The notes under the pieces were generated by a model. That model searched no databases. It was not told where the DNA came from and saw only the letters and a list, made by a program, of their open reading frames with translations. Positions 18,317-27,311 of a stretch of 64,000 nt of DNA are shown here, in pieces. Numbering within the stretch: the first letter of the stretch is position 1; each line of letters begins with the position of its first letter. Source of the DNA: Acidobacteriota bacterium (GTDB lineage: Bacteria; Acidobacteriota; Terriglobia; Bryobacterales; Bryobacteraceae); the NCBI GenBank assembly GCA_017307505.1, contig JAFKEE010000043.1, positions 52,679 through 116,678 on the forward strand, given 5' to 3'. The translations under genes were made by a program, and so were the position numbers.

Positions 18317-19555
18317 ATGACGCACGCAACCACTTCCGACGAACTTACGATCAGCATGTCCACCGCTTCCCGCGTAGAACCTCGACGGCCGCTCCGCGTC
18401 TGCACAGTCGCTTACGCCTTCCATGATTCAGATTCGCGCATCATGCGCTACACCCATGCTTTGAAGTCCCGTGGTGATGTCGTGGACGTGATTGCGTTGC
18501 GCGAATCAGGCAAGCCGAAGGTATACGTAAGCGAGGGGGTTCAAGTAATTGGAGTGCAGCCTCGCGAGGTGAATGAGCAGTCGCAGTTCTCCTACTTGAT
18601 GCGCATTGTTCTCTTTTTTTTACGAACAATGATCATACTGAGCTGGCGCCACCTGCGTGTAGGCTATGACGTCATCCATGTCCACTCGGTACCCGATTTC
18701 CTTGTCTTTGCGGCAATACTTCCCAAGTTGATGGGGGCAAGAATTGTACTGGATATTCACGATCTTTTGCCGGAGCTCTACGCCAGTAAATTCTCGATGG
18801 GTGGCCGGTCAATCATTGTTCGCCTCCTTCTTGTGGTAGAGCGATTCTCTATTCTCTTCTCCGATCACGTAATAACCGCTAATGACCTTTGGCATGAGAA
18901 ATTGGTCGCTCGCGCAGTTCCCAGGGCGCGAGCCACTGCGTTGATGAACTATCCGGATCTGGAAGTGTTCACTCCCCGCGGCAGAAACCGCAATGATGAT
19001 CGGTTTGTCATGATCTACCCTGGAAGTCTGAACTGGCATCAAGGATTAGATATTGCATTGCGCGCATTTGCGTTGATTAAAGACAGGGCACCGTTGAGTG
19101 AGTTCCATATTTACGGTACCGGTCCAGCTCTGGAAGAGCTGGTTACGCTTGCGAAACGCTTAGGCTTGAGTGAGAGAGTTCGATTTTCTGGGATGCTCCC
19201 TCTTCGAGAGATTGCGCAGGTAATTGAGAATGCTGATTTGGGTGTGGTCCCGAAGCGGAAGAATCATTTTGGGAATGAAGCTTTCAGTACTAAGACTCTC
19301 GAGTTCATGGCAATGGGTGTCCCTGTTCTCGTATCTGATACCAGAATAGATAAATACTATTTTGATGAATCCGTGGTACGGTTTTTTGATGGCGAAAATA
19401 TTGAAGATCTCGCAGCTCAAATGCTTGCACTGATAGAAGATAGCAAGGCGCGTGAGTGCCTAAAGAGCGCGGGTTTGCAGTTTGTTCAAAGAAACTCGTG
19501 GGATTCGAAAAAACCGCAGTATTTTAATATTATCGATGCTTTGGCGACTAACTGA
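18317..19555 (+). CDS. Glycosyltransferase family 4
   Basis: Retaining GT-B glycosyltransferase of 412 residues. The N-terminal half carries the acceptor domain with DVIHVHSVPDFLVFA and VLDIHDLLPELYASKFS; the C-terminal half carries the donor domain with IYPGSLNWHQGLDIALRAF (phosphate-binding region), FHIYGTGPALEEL and the E-x7-E-like segment EAFSTKTLEFMAMGVPVL. A hydrophobic stretch around 95-115 (IVLFFLRTMIILSW) suggests membrane association, as in capsule enzymes. It starts 13 bases after the deacetylase gene with GAGGG upstream. A sample inside the gene (19261-19320) counts 25 of 60 G+C, far below the later operons, so the gene is probably of foreign origin. The sugar is not known. Confidence 0.88.
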   Translation: MTHATTSDELTISMSTASRVEPRRPLRVCTVAYAFHDSDSRIMRYTHALKSRGDVVDVIALRESGKPKVYVSEGVQVIGVQPREVNEQSQFSYLMRIVLFFLRTMIILSWRHLRVGYDVIHVHSVPDFLVFAAILPKLMGARIVLDIHDLLPELYASKFSMGGRSIIVRLLLVVERFSILFSDHVITANDLWHEKLVARAVPRARATALMNYPDLEVFTPRGRNRNDDRFVMIYPGSLNWHQGLDIALRAFALIKDRAPLSEFHIYGTGPALEELVTLAKRLGLSERVRFSGMLPLREIAQVIENADLGVVPKRKNHFGNEAFSTKTLEFMAMGVPVLVSDTRIDKYYFDESVVRFFDGENIEDLAAQMLALIEDSKARECLKSAGLQFVQRNSWDSKKPQYFNIIDALATN

Positions 19556-19585
19556 ACGGCGTCACGCACTACAAGGAAAGCTTAT

Positions 19586-20818
19586 ATGTTGCAACCTTCA
19601 CACATGGAGCAACGCGAGAGTATTACCGCCGAACATCAGGGGCCAGTCTTCACCGGTCAGGTAGGAGCTGTAGTGATTGGGGGTGATCACCAGGGTCTCG
19701 GCATCGTGCGCAGTCTGGGTAGGAAGGGTGTACCTGTATGCGTGATTGACGATGAACATTCGATATCCCGTTACTCACGCTACACGACTCACCACATCCG
19801 GCTTGACGAGCTACGGGATGAGACTCGCACCGTTGAGCAACTCCTCGAGATAGGTCAGCGTCTTGGGCTGAAGGGCTGGGTCCTGTTCCCCACCCGCGAA
19901 GAGACGGTGGCCGCGCTGTCGAAACACCGCGATCGGTTGACGCAGTACTTCAGGGTGCCAACACCTGCTTGGGACTCTATACAGTGGGCGTGGGACAAGC
20001 GGAATACATACACACTTGCGGGGCAACTCGACATACCCACGCCGAAAACTTGGTACATCAATCGCAGGGAAGAGCTTCTTGATCTTAACCTCACCTTTCC
20101 GGTGGCTTTGAAGCCCGCTATCAAGGAGCACTTCGTCTATGCCACCAAGGCGAAGGCGTGGAGAGCGGATGACCTCCAGCAGTTGCTGAATCTTTATGAC
20201 AAGGCCACTGCCCAGGTCGGCGGCGGTGAGATCATGATCCAGGACTTGGTGCCTGGTGACGGTACCCATCAGTTTGCGTACTGTGCGCTATTTAAGGACG
20301 GCACTTCCATCGCCAAGATGCACGCCTGCCGGCGGCGGCAGCATCCAGCCGAATTCGGACGAGCCAGTACTTACGTAGAGACCATAGAGATGCCTGAGCT
20401 TGAAGCGCTTGCCGAGAAATTTCTCCGTGCTATTTCCTTCTATGGATTGGTTGAGGTTGAGTTTAAGCGTGATCCGCGTGATGGACGTCTTAAACTCCTC
20501 GACGTGAACGCCCGGACCTGGGGGTACCACACACTTGGACGCTCCGCCGGAGTCGACTTCCCCTACCTGCTGTTTGCTGATCAAGTAGGCCAGAGCATTG
20601 TGCCTTGCGCCGCTTCTCCTGGGGTATCGTGGGTACGCTTGGCGACCGATATACCTACAGCAATGGTCGAGTTAGTAAGGGGACGGCTAAACTTCGGTCA
20701 GTACGTGAAGTCTCTCTGGCAGGCTCGGACCGAATCTGTCTTCGCGATGGACGATCTGGCCCCTGGAATGATCGAATTGGGGTTGATTCCGTATCTGTTT
20801 GTTAAGAGGGGTTTTTAA
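19586..20818 (+). CDS. ATP-grasp domain protein (carboxylate-amine ligase-like)
   Basis: A 410-residue ATP-grasp enzyme, expected to join a carboxylate to an amine or thiol through an acyl-phosphate. Seen: N-terminal Rossmann segment AVVIGGDHQGLGIVRSLG, the ATP-binding FPVALKPAIKEHFVYATKA with Lys, IMIQDLVPGDG, and the metal-binding VEVEFKRDPRDGRLKLLDVN in which E and N coordinate Mg. ATG 19586 has AGGAAAG upstream; ATG 19604 is an alternative. The stop overlaps the next ATG by one base (TAATG), coupling it to the phosphatidylserine-decarboxylase-like gene. ATP-grasp ligases of this kind are found in exosortase/exopolysaccharide loci; the substrates are undefined. Joint action with the FemAB-like protein to attach an amino acid is a guess. 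Confidence 0.78.
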   Translation: MLQPSHMEQRESITAEHQGPVFTGQVGAVVIGGDHQGLGIVRSLGRKGVPVCVIDDEHSISRYSRYTTHHIRLDELRDETRTVEQLLEIGQRLGLKGWVLFPTREETVAALSKHRDRLTQYFRVPTPAWDSIQWAWDKRNTYTLAGQLDIPTPKTWYINRREELLDLNLTFPVALKPAIKEHFVYATKAKAWRADDLQQLLNLYDKATAQVGGGEIMIQDLVPGDGTHQFAYCALFKDGTSIAKMHACRRRQHPAEFGRASTYVETIEMPELEALAEKFLRAISFYGLVEVEFKRDPRDGRLKLLDVNARTWGYHTLGRSAGVDFPYLLFADQVGQSIVPCAASPGVSWVRLATDIPTAMVELVRGRLNFGQYVKSLWQARTESVFAMDDLAPGMIELGLIPYLFVKRGF

Positions 20819-21690
20819 TGGCGCTATCTCCAAATCTTCTTTCCTCCGGCCAGGCAATACTCTGGGGCGTTCTCGTCGCCCTGGCTTGCACCGTACCTCT
20901 TGCTTGGAAATGGCAGCTCGGAGTACGGCGCGTCGCCACCTTCGTCCTGGCCGTCGGCGCCGCATGCGGTGTCTCCCTAGCCTGGCTGGAACCTCAACTG
21001 GCGCTGGCAGCTCGTGCGTCCATCCTCGCGGGCTGCACAATTTGCTTGTCTGCGCTGTACCTTGCCTATCGGTTCTACCGGGATCCGGAGTGCACCCCTC
21101 CCACCCAACCGGGCGCGATCGTCAGCCCGGCGGAAGGACTGGTCATCTACGTAAAGCGGTCGGAAGGCGGAGAGATCCCGGTTTCCACCAAGCATGGACG
21201 GCATTGCCCGTTGTCCGAGCTGCTGAAGACATCATTTTATTCTTCGGACGTCTGGGTGGTAGGAATCAGCATGAGCCTGCTCGACGTTCACGTCAACCGC
21301 GCCCCAATCGCCGGGAAGGTGATCTTTCAAAAGCACTTTCCTGGACTCTTCGGTTCCCTGCGGCTACCCGAACGTACCTTTGACAACGAGCGAGCGACGA
21401 CCATCGTCGCATCCGGTGACCTGCAAATCGCCATCGTGCAGATCGCATCGCGCCTGGTCCGGCAAATCGTCTCTTACGTCAAGGTCGGAGACGATGTGGC
21501 GTTCACCCAACGCATTGGGGCCATTCGTCTCGGTTCGCAGGTCGATGTCGTCATTCCGGTTCGCGACGACATAGAGGTGACTGTTGCCGTCGGTGATCAC
21601 GTGAAGGCCGGCGAGTCCGTGCTTGCTTACTGTGCCCGGTCTGCCGGCAAACTATCAGACCGACACGCTGTCACCGGCAAACATGCGTAA
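20818..21690 (+). CDS. Phosphatidylserine decarboxylase-like pyruvoyl enzyme
   Basis: A 290-residue membrane-associated protein. Residues 1-90 hold three or four hydrophobic segments ending in YLAYRFYRDPE. The soluble part matches short Psd proteins: IVSPAEGLV, DVHVNRAPIAG near residue 156, and the self-cleavage site RLGSQVDV with Gly239-Ser240, where the serine would become the pyruvoyl group. It would decarboxylate a phosphatidylserine-type lipid to an ethanolamine lipid, or an analogous seryl group. It lies inside a glycan locus, overlapping the ATP-grasp gene by one base and followed after five bases by a FemAB-like gene. Whether it is the housekeeping Psd is unknown; a pathway-dedicated copy seems likelier given the neighbours (inference). 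Confidence 0.8.
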   Translation: MALSPNLLSSGQAILWGVLVALACTVPLAWKWQLGVRRVATFVLAVGAACGVSLAWLEPQLALAARASILAGCTICLSALYLAYRFYRDPECTPPTQPGAIVSPAEGLVIYVKRSEGGEIPVSTKHGRHCPLSELLKTSFYSSDVWVVGISMSLLDVHVNRAPIAGKVIFQKHFPGLFGSLRLPERTFDNERATTIVASGDLQIAIVQIASRLVRQIVSYVKVGDDVAFTQRIGAIRLGSQVDVVIPVRDDIEVTVAVGDHVKAGESVLAYCARSAGKLSDRHAVTGKHA

Positions 21691-21695
21691 TTTTA

Positions 21696-22733
21696 ATGGC
21701 CTGTTACACGCTCTGCCCGTTGACGGATCCGCGCTGGCAACAACTGTTGGAGGTGCATGAGTCGGCAACTGTCTTTCATTCGCCCGACTGGTTACGGGCG
21801 CTCCAGTGCACCTACGGTTACGAACCCGTAGTTTTAACAACTTGCCCACCGGACACTAACCTGACCAATGGGCTTTTGCTGTGCTCCGTCCGGAATCTGT
21901 TTGGCGGCCGGCGCTTGGTCTCGCTTCCCTTCTCTGATCATTGTGAGCCCCTGGCTGGAGATGATAGCGAGATGTGGGCACTGCTGGCGGCGGCTGCGAG
22001 CTATTGTAGCGATCTCGGGCGAATCCATCTCGAGATCCGGCCTCTTCACGTTCTTCCCCCATCCCAGCTCGGATTTCAGCCGACTGCGGCATATTACATT
22101 CACCAACTGGAACTATCTGAATCCGCAGACAACGTATTTGCTCGCTTCAGCAAGGGTTCTGTCCAACGTAAGATTACCAAGGCTGAGCATGAAGACCTTA
22201 CCTGTGAAGAGGGCAATTCCCAAAAGTTGATTGAGGCGTTTTACGGCCTGCTGCTTCTGACACGGCGGCGCCATCGGATCCCACCTCAACCCATCGAGTG
22301 GTTCCAGTCTTTGGCCCGTTTGCTGGGAGACGCATTCAAGGTGCGTGTGGCCTTCAAATCAGGAAGGCCTGTCGCAAGCATCATCACACTGCAGTCGACC
22401 CAATCCATGGTCTACAAGTACGGCTGTTCTGATGAGGCTTACTGGAACCTGGGCGGACTTCAGCTTCTTTTGTGGAAGGCCATTCAGCAGGCAGTGTCGC
22501 ATGGGTGCAAGCACTTTGATTTCGGACGTTCCGACGTAGATCACATTGGATTGGTGGAGTTTAAGGATCGTTGGGGCGCCAAGCGAACATTGCTCTCCTA
22601 CTGGACGACACCCTCTACCAACGAGACGCGCAGAGACGCGATGGACAGCCTGTTGGCGAGACGAGCCTTCTCTCTGGTACCAGATCGGATTCTAGTAGTA
22701 CTAGGCCGTATGCTGTATAGGTACATCGGATAA
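21696..22733 (+). CDS. FemAB/GNAT-like aminoacyltransferase
   Basis: A 345-residue protein with the double GNAT layout of FemAB-like enzymes of exosortase-linked exopolysaccharide loci. Seen: HSPDWLRALQCTYGYEPVVL near the N-terminus, VSLPFSDHCEPL, FARFSKGSVQRKITKAE in the middle, and a second GNAT half with FKSGRPVASIITLQ, VYKYGCSDEAYWNLGG and FDFGRSDVDHIGLVEFKDRW. FemAB proteins transfer an amino acid from aminoacyl-tRNA to a peptidoglycan precursor; relatives in these loci are thought to modify glycans or lipids, but no substrate is proven. It is the last gene of a tight three-gene run and is followed by 283 bases without a gene. Confidence 0.78.
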   Translation: MACYTLCPLTDPRWQQLLEVHESATVFHSPDWLRALQCTYGYEPVVLTTCPPDTNLTNGLLLCSVRNLFGGRRLVSLPFSDHCEPLAGDDSEMWALLAAAASYCSDLGRIHLEIRPLHVLPPSQLGFQPTAAYYIHQLELSESADNVFARFSKGSVQRKITKAEHEDLTCEEGNSQKLIEAFYGLLLLTRRRHRIPPQPIEWFQSLARLLGDAFKVRVAFKSGRPVASIITLQSTQSMVYKYGCSDEAYWNLGGLQLLLWKAIQQAVSHGCKHFDFGRSDVDHIGLVEFKDRWGAKRTLLSYWTTPSTNETRRDAMDSLLARRAFSLVPDRILVVLGRMLYRYIG

Positions 22734-22969
22734 TGTGACCTACCATGCGACGGTGGAGGCTTGGCCACTCGTGGTGTGGCGGTTAGGCAGCACACGGTGG
22801 GTATTGAGATACCGTCGCGTTTTAAAGCAAAAGCACTCTACCAACATTGATAGGCGAGTGATCGGTCTGCTAGCGATATCGGAGGCCATCGCCTTGCGAT
22901 ATTGACGATCCAGTTGAATCAGGTAAACAGTACTTCACCGCCGGGAACACGGATTACTGCTCGGTTTGT

Positions 22970-22989
22970 AAATAAGAGATAACTTATTT
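22970..22989 (+). promoter_or_regulatory. Inverted repeat upstream of the aminotransferase gene
   Basis: AAATAAG (22970-22976) and CTTATTT (22983-22989) are separated by 6 bases and lie 28 bases before the ATG at 23017. The surrounding 50 bases are AT-rich, unlike the flanks. It could be an operator or part of the promoter/leader. The ribosome-binding site AGGAAG is at 23003-23008. Confidence 0.4.
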
Positions 22990-23016
22990 CTGGTTTTTGT
23001 TTAGGAAGAAAGCACT

Positions 23017-24171
23017 ATGATACTTGCTGGCGTAAAAAAAAGCGTGCCGTTGCTCGACCTGGCAACCCTGCACGCACCCCTTCGTGACGAAATCATCGCC
23101 GAGATCACCCGCATCGTCGACTCACAGAAGTTCATCATGGGCGAGGACGTCAAGCAATTGGAGCAGCTTGTCGCTTCCTATACCGGAACACCTTACGCCA
23201 TCGGTTGCGCCTCTGGGTCGGATGCTCTATTCCTGGCCCTGGCGGCCTGTGGGGTCGGGCCCGGAGACCGGGTACTGACCACCAGCTACAGTTTCTTCGC
23301 CACGGCGGGAGCCATCACCCGCGTGGGCGCCACCCCGGTGTTCGTCGACATCGATCCCGTTACCTACAACATTGACCCCGTCCTAGTTGCCCAGGCTCTG
23401 GAGCGGCATCCGGGCATCAAGGCGATCATCCCCGTCCACCTCTTTGGCGCCTGCGCCGACATGGATCCCATTCTGGAACTCGCGAAGGCTCACAACTGCG
23501 CTGTCATCGAAGATGGCGCACAGTCCATCGGTGCCGAATACAAGGGTCGCAAAGCCCAGAGCATGGGCGAGGTCGGCTGCATCAGCTTCTTCCCTAGCAA
23601 GAACCTTGGCGGTTTCGGCGACGGTGGCATGGTGACGACCAACGACGAGGGGCTTGCCCGGAAACTGGCCGCCCTCCGAGTACACGGCAGCCTGAAGAAG
23701 TACTACCACGAATGGGTGGGCGTCAATTCCCGTCTCGACACGATGCAGGCAGCCATTCTCAAGGTGAAGTTCCGCTACCTGGATTCCTGGACAGAGGCCC
23801 GCAACCAACACGCCAGCCTCTACCGCCAGATCCTCGGCGACTCCGGAACGCCCATCGGTCTGCCGGTGACCACACCCTACCAGACCCGCCATGTCTATAA
23901 TCAGTTCGTCATCCGCAGTTCCGAGCGCGACGCGCTGAAGGCATGGCTGCAGGAGCACGGCGTTGGCACCGAAGTGTATTACCCGCTGCCGCTTCATCTC
24001 CAGCCGTGCTACCTCGATCTCGGCTACCACGAGGGCGACCTGCCCCACAGCGAAGCGGCCGCCAAGGAGACTCTGGCGCTCCCCGTCCACCCGGCGATGT
24101 CCACCGACGACATCGAGTATGTTTGCGAAGTGATCAAATCCTATTTCCTGAACCCCGCGAGGCAAGCTTAA
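23017..24171 (+). CDS. WlbC-like PLP aminotransferase (DegT/DnrJ/EryC1/StrS family)
   Basis: A 384-residue sugar aminotransferase. Seen: DLATLHAPLRDEIIAEI, the substrate-loop CASGSDALFLALAACGVGPG, VIEDGAQSIGAEYKG with the PLP-contacting Asp, and FFPSKNLGGFGDGG where Lys195 should form the PLP aldimine. The pattern fits the 3-oxo-sugar aminotransferases WlbC/WbpE, which convert UDP-3-keto-GlcNAcA to the 3-amino sugar with glutamate. That product is the substrate of the acetyltransferase half encoded at 5.5 kb, so the two loci probably share a pathway although 16 kb apart. ATG 23017 follows AGGAAG. The next gene starts three bases after the stop. Other sugar aminotransferase substrates cannot be excluded. 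Confidence 0.85.
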   Translation: MILAGVKKSVPLLDLATLHAPLRDEIIAEITRIVDSQKFIMGEDVKQLEQLVASYTGTPYAIGCASGSDALFLALAACGVGPGDRVLTTSYSFFATAGAITRVGATPVFVDIDPVTYNIDPVLVAQALERHPGIKAIIPVHLFGACADMDPILELAKAHNCAVIEDGAQSIGAEYKGRKAQSMGEVGCISFFPSKNLGGFGDGGMVTTNDEGLARKLAALRVHGSLKKYYHEWVGVNSRLDTMQAAILKVKFRYLDSWTEARNQHASLYRQILGDSGTPIGLPVTTPYQTRHVYNQFVIRSSERDALKAWLQEHGVGTEVYYPLPLHLQPCYLDLGYHEGDLPHSEAAAKETLALPVHPAMSTDDIEYVCEVIKSYFLNPARQA

Positions 24172-24173
24172 CA

Positions 24174-25154
24174 ATGAAGATTGGTATCACTGGTGTCGCC
24201 GGCTTTATCGGGTCCCATCTGGCGGATGCCCTCCTGGAGCGGGGGCATTCCGTCATTGGCCTCGATAACCTCTCGATGGGTTATTTGCGCAACATCGAGC
24301 ACCTGAAGGGCCGAAGCGACTTCGTATTTCACGAGGCCGATGTGCGGGATCTCGAGGGGATGCGCGAAGCGTTCCGTGAGGCAGACTGCATCGTCCATCT
24401 GGCTGCCTATAAGATCCCCCGTTACGGAAAGGCCATCGACACCCTGGAAATCAACAGCATCGGCGGGAAGAATGTCCTGGAGTTGGGCCGCGACGGGAAC
24501 AGGCGCATCATCATCGCCTCCACCTCGGATATCTACGGAAAGAATCCCAACCTCCCGTTCAGTGAGGACTCCGATTCCGTGATCGGCCCCACCACGGTGC
24601 CCCGCTGGTCCTATGCCGTCTCCAAGCTGTTCGACGAGCACATGGCCATGGCCTATCAATCCAGCTATGGCGTGCCCGTCACCATCCTGCGGTTCTTCGG
24701 CAGCTACGGGCCACGGCAGCACCTCACCTGGTGGGGCGGTCCCCAGTCGGTCTTCATTGGCGCGATGTTCAAGGATGAACCGATTGAAATTCACGGTGAC
24801 GGCACGCAGACACGCAGCTTCACCTACATCAGCGACCTGGTGGACGGAATCGCCCGTGCCACCGAATATGACAAGGATCCGGCGATTATCTTCAACCTCG
24901 GAAACACGCACGAGGTCACCATTCTTGAGCTGGCGAAACTGGTCCACGAACTATATACGCCGTCTAGGGAGCTCAAGTTGAAGATCGTTCCGTACGCCTC
25001 GATCGGCGGGAAGTATGAGGACGTCTTGCGCCGGATTCCCGACATCACGCGGGCTCGAACGCTCCTGGGCTTCAACCCCTGCGTGGATCTGCGGGAGGGA
25101 CTGGTCAAGACCATTGCGTGGCAGAAGAAGATGATGGAGGGGCTTGCAACATGA
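24174..25154 (+). CDS. NAD-dependent sugar epimerase/dehydratase (extended SDR)
   Basis: A 326-residue extended SDR enzyme acting on a nucleotide sugar. Seen: the NAD motif GVAGFIGSHLADALL at the N-terminus, D of GLDNLSMG at the end of the second strand, IASTSDIYG (catalytic Ser/Thr region), YAVSK (catalytic Tyr and Lys) near residue 148, and LRFFGSYGPRQH. The start at 24174 is three bases past the aminotransferase stop; a longer open frame from 23943 only overlaps that gene in another frame. It overlaps the following GT2 gene by four bases. It may be a 4-epimerase or a dehydratase/decarboxylase; the sequence alone does not decide. Confidence 0.85.
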   Translation: MKIGITGVAGFIGSHLADALLERGHSVIGLDNLSMGYLRNIEHLKGRSDFVFHEADVRDLEGMREAFREADCIVHLAAYKIPRYGKAIDTLEINSIGGKNVLELGRDGNRRIIIASTSDIYGKNPNLPFSEDSDSVIGPTTVPRWSYAVSKLFDEHMAMAYQSSYGVPVTILRFFGSYGPRQHLTWWGGPQSVFIGAMFKDEPIEIHGDGTQTRSFTYISDLVDGIARATEYDKDPAIIFNLGNTHEVTILELAKLVHELYTPSRELKLKIVPYASIGGKYEDVLRRIPDITRARTLLGFNPCVDLREGLVKTIAWQKKMMEGLAT

Positions 25155-25957
25155 TCTACCTGATGTTTCCCGCTTACAACGAAGCCGAGAATCTGCCGGA
25201 ACTGCTGTCCTCCCTGCAGAAATGGGCGCAGCAACACGACGAGCAGTGTCACCTCATCGCCGTGGATGACGGCAGCACGGATGGAACCGCAGAGGTCCTC
25301 AAGGCTTTCAAAGGCCTGCCGATGACCATAGTCCGCCATCAGCCGAACCAGGGTGTGATGAGGGCATTCCAGTCCGGCTTCCGCGCCTGGAGCGAGTTCC
25401 CGGAAGAGACGCGCGACCTGTTTGTGACGCTGGAAGCGGACAACACCAGCGCGCTCACCATCCTCGACACGATGATCGATCGCGCCCGCAACGGCTACGA
25501 CCTCGTTCTGGCCTCGTGCTATGCGCCGGGCGGCGAGATCGTCGGCACCAACCTGCTGCGGACCATCCTCAGCTTCGGGGCGAACCTGATCCTCCGCTGC
25601 ACCCCGGGCATGCCCAGTGTCCACACTTTCAGCTCGTTCTACCGGGTCTACCGCGGGCCGTTCCTGAATCGGGTGATCGCTGCCTACGGTAACCGGTTCA
25701 TCGAAGAGGAAGGCTTTGTCTGTGTCGTCGAAATGCTGTTGAAGTTCGGCATAATGAAGGCGCGCATTGCCGAGATTCCGTTGCGGCTGGATGGCTCCAA
25801 GCGGAAGGGCGCCAGTAAGATGAATGTGACCCGGACCATCCGCGGCTACCTGCGGCTGTTCATGCACTCTGTCTCCGGGCGTGTTGCGCGCCCCCAGGTG
25901 GTGCCTGACACACCACGCCCCATCGCGGTCGAGAAGGAAGCACCCGTCGAGCAATAG
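25151..25957 (+). CDS. DPM1-like glycosyltransferase family 2
   Basis: A 268-residue GT2 enzyme of the dolichol/polyprenyl-phosphate sugar synthase type. Seen: LMFPAYNEAENLPELL, VDDGSTDGT near residue 38, the metal-binding ETRDLFVTLEADNTS near residue 97 and the FIEEEGFVCVVEMLLKFG segment; no C-terminal transmembrane pair is obvious. It may load a sugar onto polyprenyl phosphate for a GT-C enzyme such as the one at 3.4 kb, possibly with the SMR pair at 7.2 kb as flippase (inference). ATG 25151 overlaps the epimerase stop in an ATGA junction. The C-terminal 20 residues are proline-rich and probably disordered. Confidence 0.85.
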   Translation: MIYLMFPAYNEAENLPELLSSLQKWAQQHDEQCHLIAVDDGSTDGTAEVLKAFKGLPMTIVRHQPNQGVMRAFQSGFRAWSEFPEETRDLFVTLEADNTSALTILDTMIDRARNGYDLVLASCYAPGGEIVGTNLLRTILSFGANLILRCTPGMPSVHTFSSFYRVYRGPFLNRVIAAYGNRFIEEEGFVCVVEMLLKFGIMKARIAEIPLRLDGSKRKGASKMNVTRTIRGYLRLFMHSVSGRVARPQVVPDTPRPIAVEKEAPVEQ

Positions 25958-25967
25958 CCACAAGCCC

Positions 25968-27071
25968 ATGCGAATCACTTCTATCGTCGGAGCAAGGCCG
26001 CAGTTCGTGAAAATGGCGGTGGTCTGCAGGGCCCTGGAGCAGTATGCTGCCTCGGCGCCGATGGACCACCTCATCATTCACACCGGACAGCACTACGACC
26101 ACGACATGAGCGCGGTCTTCTTCTCCGAACTCAATATCCCGGCGCCCGACTCCCATCTGGGCGTCGGCTCCGGCTCCCACGGAGAGCAGACCGGCGAGAT
26201 GATCAAACGCCTTGAGGGTGTTCTCCTCGAGCAGCGCCCGGATTGCGTGTTGCTTTACGGCGACACAAATTCGACGCTGGCGGGCGCCATCGTCTGCGCC
26301 AAACTCCACATCCCGGCCGCGCATGTCGAAGCCGGGCTCAGGAGTTTCAATCGCCGGATGCCGGAGGAGATCAACCGGCTCGTGGCCGATCAGCTCAGTG
26401 ATTTATTGTTCTGTCCGACGGCCGAGGCCATGCGGAACCTGGAGAGGGAAGGCATGAGCGATCGGGCTGTCCTGAGTGGCGACATCATGTACGACGCCGC
26501 GCTCTATTACCGTCAGGTGGCCGAATCCCGTAGCGGCGAGATCGCCAACCGGTTCCCGGCTCGCAGTTTTGCCCTGGCCACGATCCACCGCGCCGAGAAT
26601 ACCGACGATCCGCAACGGCTTCGCGCGATCTTCTCAGCCCTGGAGTCAGTTGCCGCCAGCACCTGCCAGGTTGTTCTCCCATTGCATCCTCGCACCCGCA
26701 AGTGCATTGAGGCCGCCGGCATCCGGCCTGGTTCCGTGACGTTCCTACCTCCGGTGTCGTACCTGGAAATGTTGCTGTTGGAGACCCGGGCGCGCTTCAT
26801 CATTACCGATTCCGGCGGTGTCCAGAAGGAGGCCTACTTTGCCCAGGTGCCATGCATCACCACCCGGGATGAGACGGAGTGGGTGGAGACTCAGGAAAAC
26901 CGCTGCAATGTCCTGACCGGAGCGGATTCCGCGGCCATCCTTGCCGCGGCGGAGGCTTCGGCCTCGGTTGGGCCCTGGTCCAATCCCTACGGGGATGGAG
27001 ACTCCTGCAGCGTCATTCTGAAGACGATCGAGCAAAAGCTCGGGACCGCGGTGAGTGAGGTCCCCGCCTGA
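25968..27071 (+). CDS. WlbD/WecB-type UDP-sugar 2-epimerase
   Basis: A 367-residue non-hydrolysing UDP-sugar 2-epimerase. Seen: SIVGARPQFVKMA at the start, HTGQHYDHDMS, YGDTNSTLAGA, HVEAGLRSFNRRMPEEINR, LPLHPRT and ITDSGGVQKEAYFAQVPCIT. The segment TRDETEWVETQEN resembles WlbD/WbpI (2,3-diacetamido-glucuronate 2-epimerase) more than WecB, whose equivalent reads RETTERPE-like. With the WlbA-WlbB and WlbC homologues nearby, conversion of UDP-GlcNAc3NAcA to UDP-ManNAc3NAcA is the best guess. ATG 25968 follows the GT2 stop by ten bases; an earlier in-frame start at 25881 would overlap that gene and lengthen the protein unnaturally. Confidence 0.85.
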   Translation: MRITSIVGARPQFVKMAVVCRALEQYAASAPMDHLIIHTGQHYDHDMSAVFFSELNIPAPDSHLGVGSGSHGEQTGEMIKRLEGVLLEQRPDCVLLYGDTNSTLAGAIVCAKLHIPAAHVEAGLRSFNRRMPEEINRLVADQLSDLLFCPTAEAMRNLEREGMSDRAVLSGDIMYDAALYYRQVAESRSGEIANRFPARSFALATIHRAENTDDPQRLRAIFSALESVAASTCQVVLPLHPRTRKCIEAAGIRPGSVTFLPPVSYLEMLLLETRARFIITDSGGVQKEAYFAQVPCITTRDETEWVETQENRCNVLTGADSAAILAAAEASASVGPWSNPYGDGDSCSVILKTIEQKLGTAVSEVPA

Positions 27072-27140
27072 TCGCGGTGCCGTATCAGTTGCAAGTCCAA
27101 CATCCGTGGTCCGCGCCCTGAGCCTCATCGAGCCGGACCG

Positions 27141-27146
27141 TATAAT
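27141..27146 (+). promoter_or_regulatory. Possible -10 element before the chain-length gene
   Basis: TATAAT lies in an AT-richer patch of the 240-base gap between the 2-epimerase and chain-length genes. No good -35 is found 16-18 bases upstream, so the assignment is weak. Confidence 0.25.
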
Positions 27147-27311
27147 AAGAATGAATTCAATTACTTGGGCTGTTGGCGTCTCTATGCAGCGGCAAACCGT
27201 TTGCCGCGGAGCAGCCAATGAGTTTAGCCTTCGCCTAAACACCTGACACAGCTATCCCGATTAGTCGTTGTAGTGAGGCGGCATGACGCCCCTCCTTAGA
27301 GGAATGTTCCA

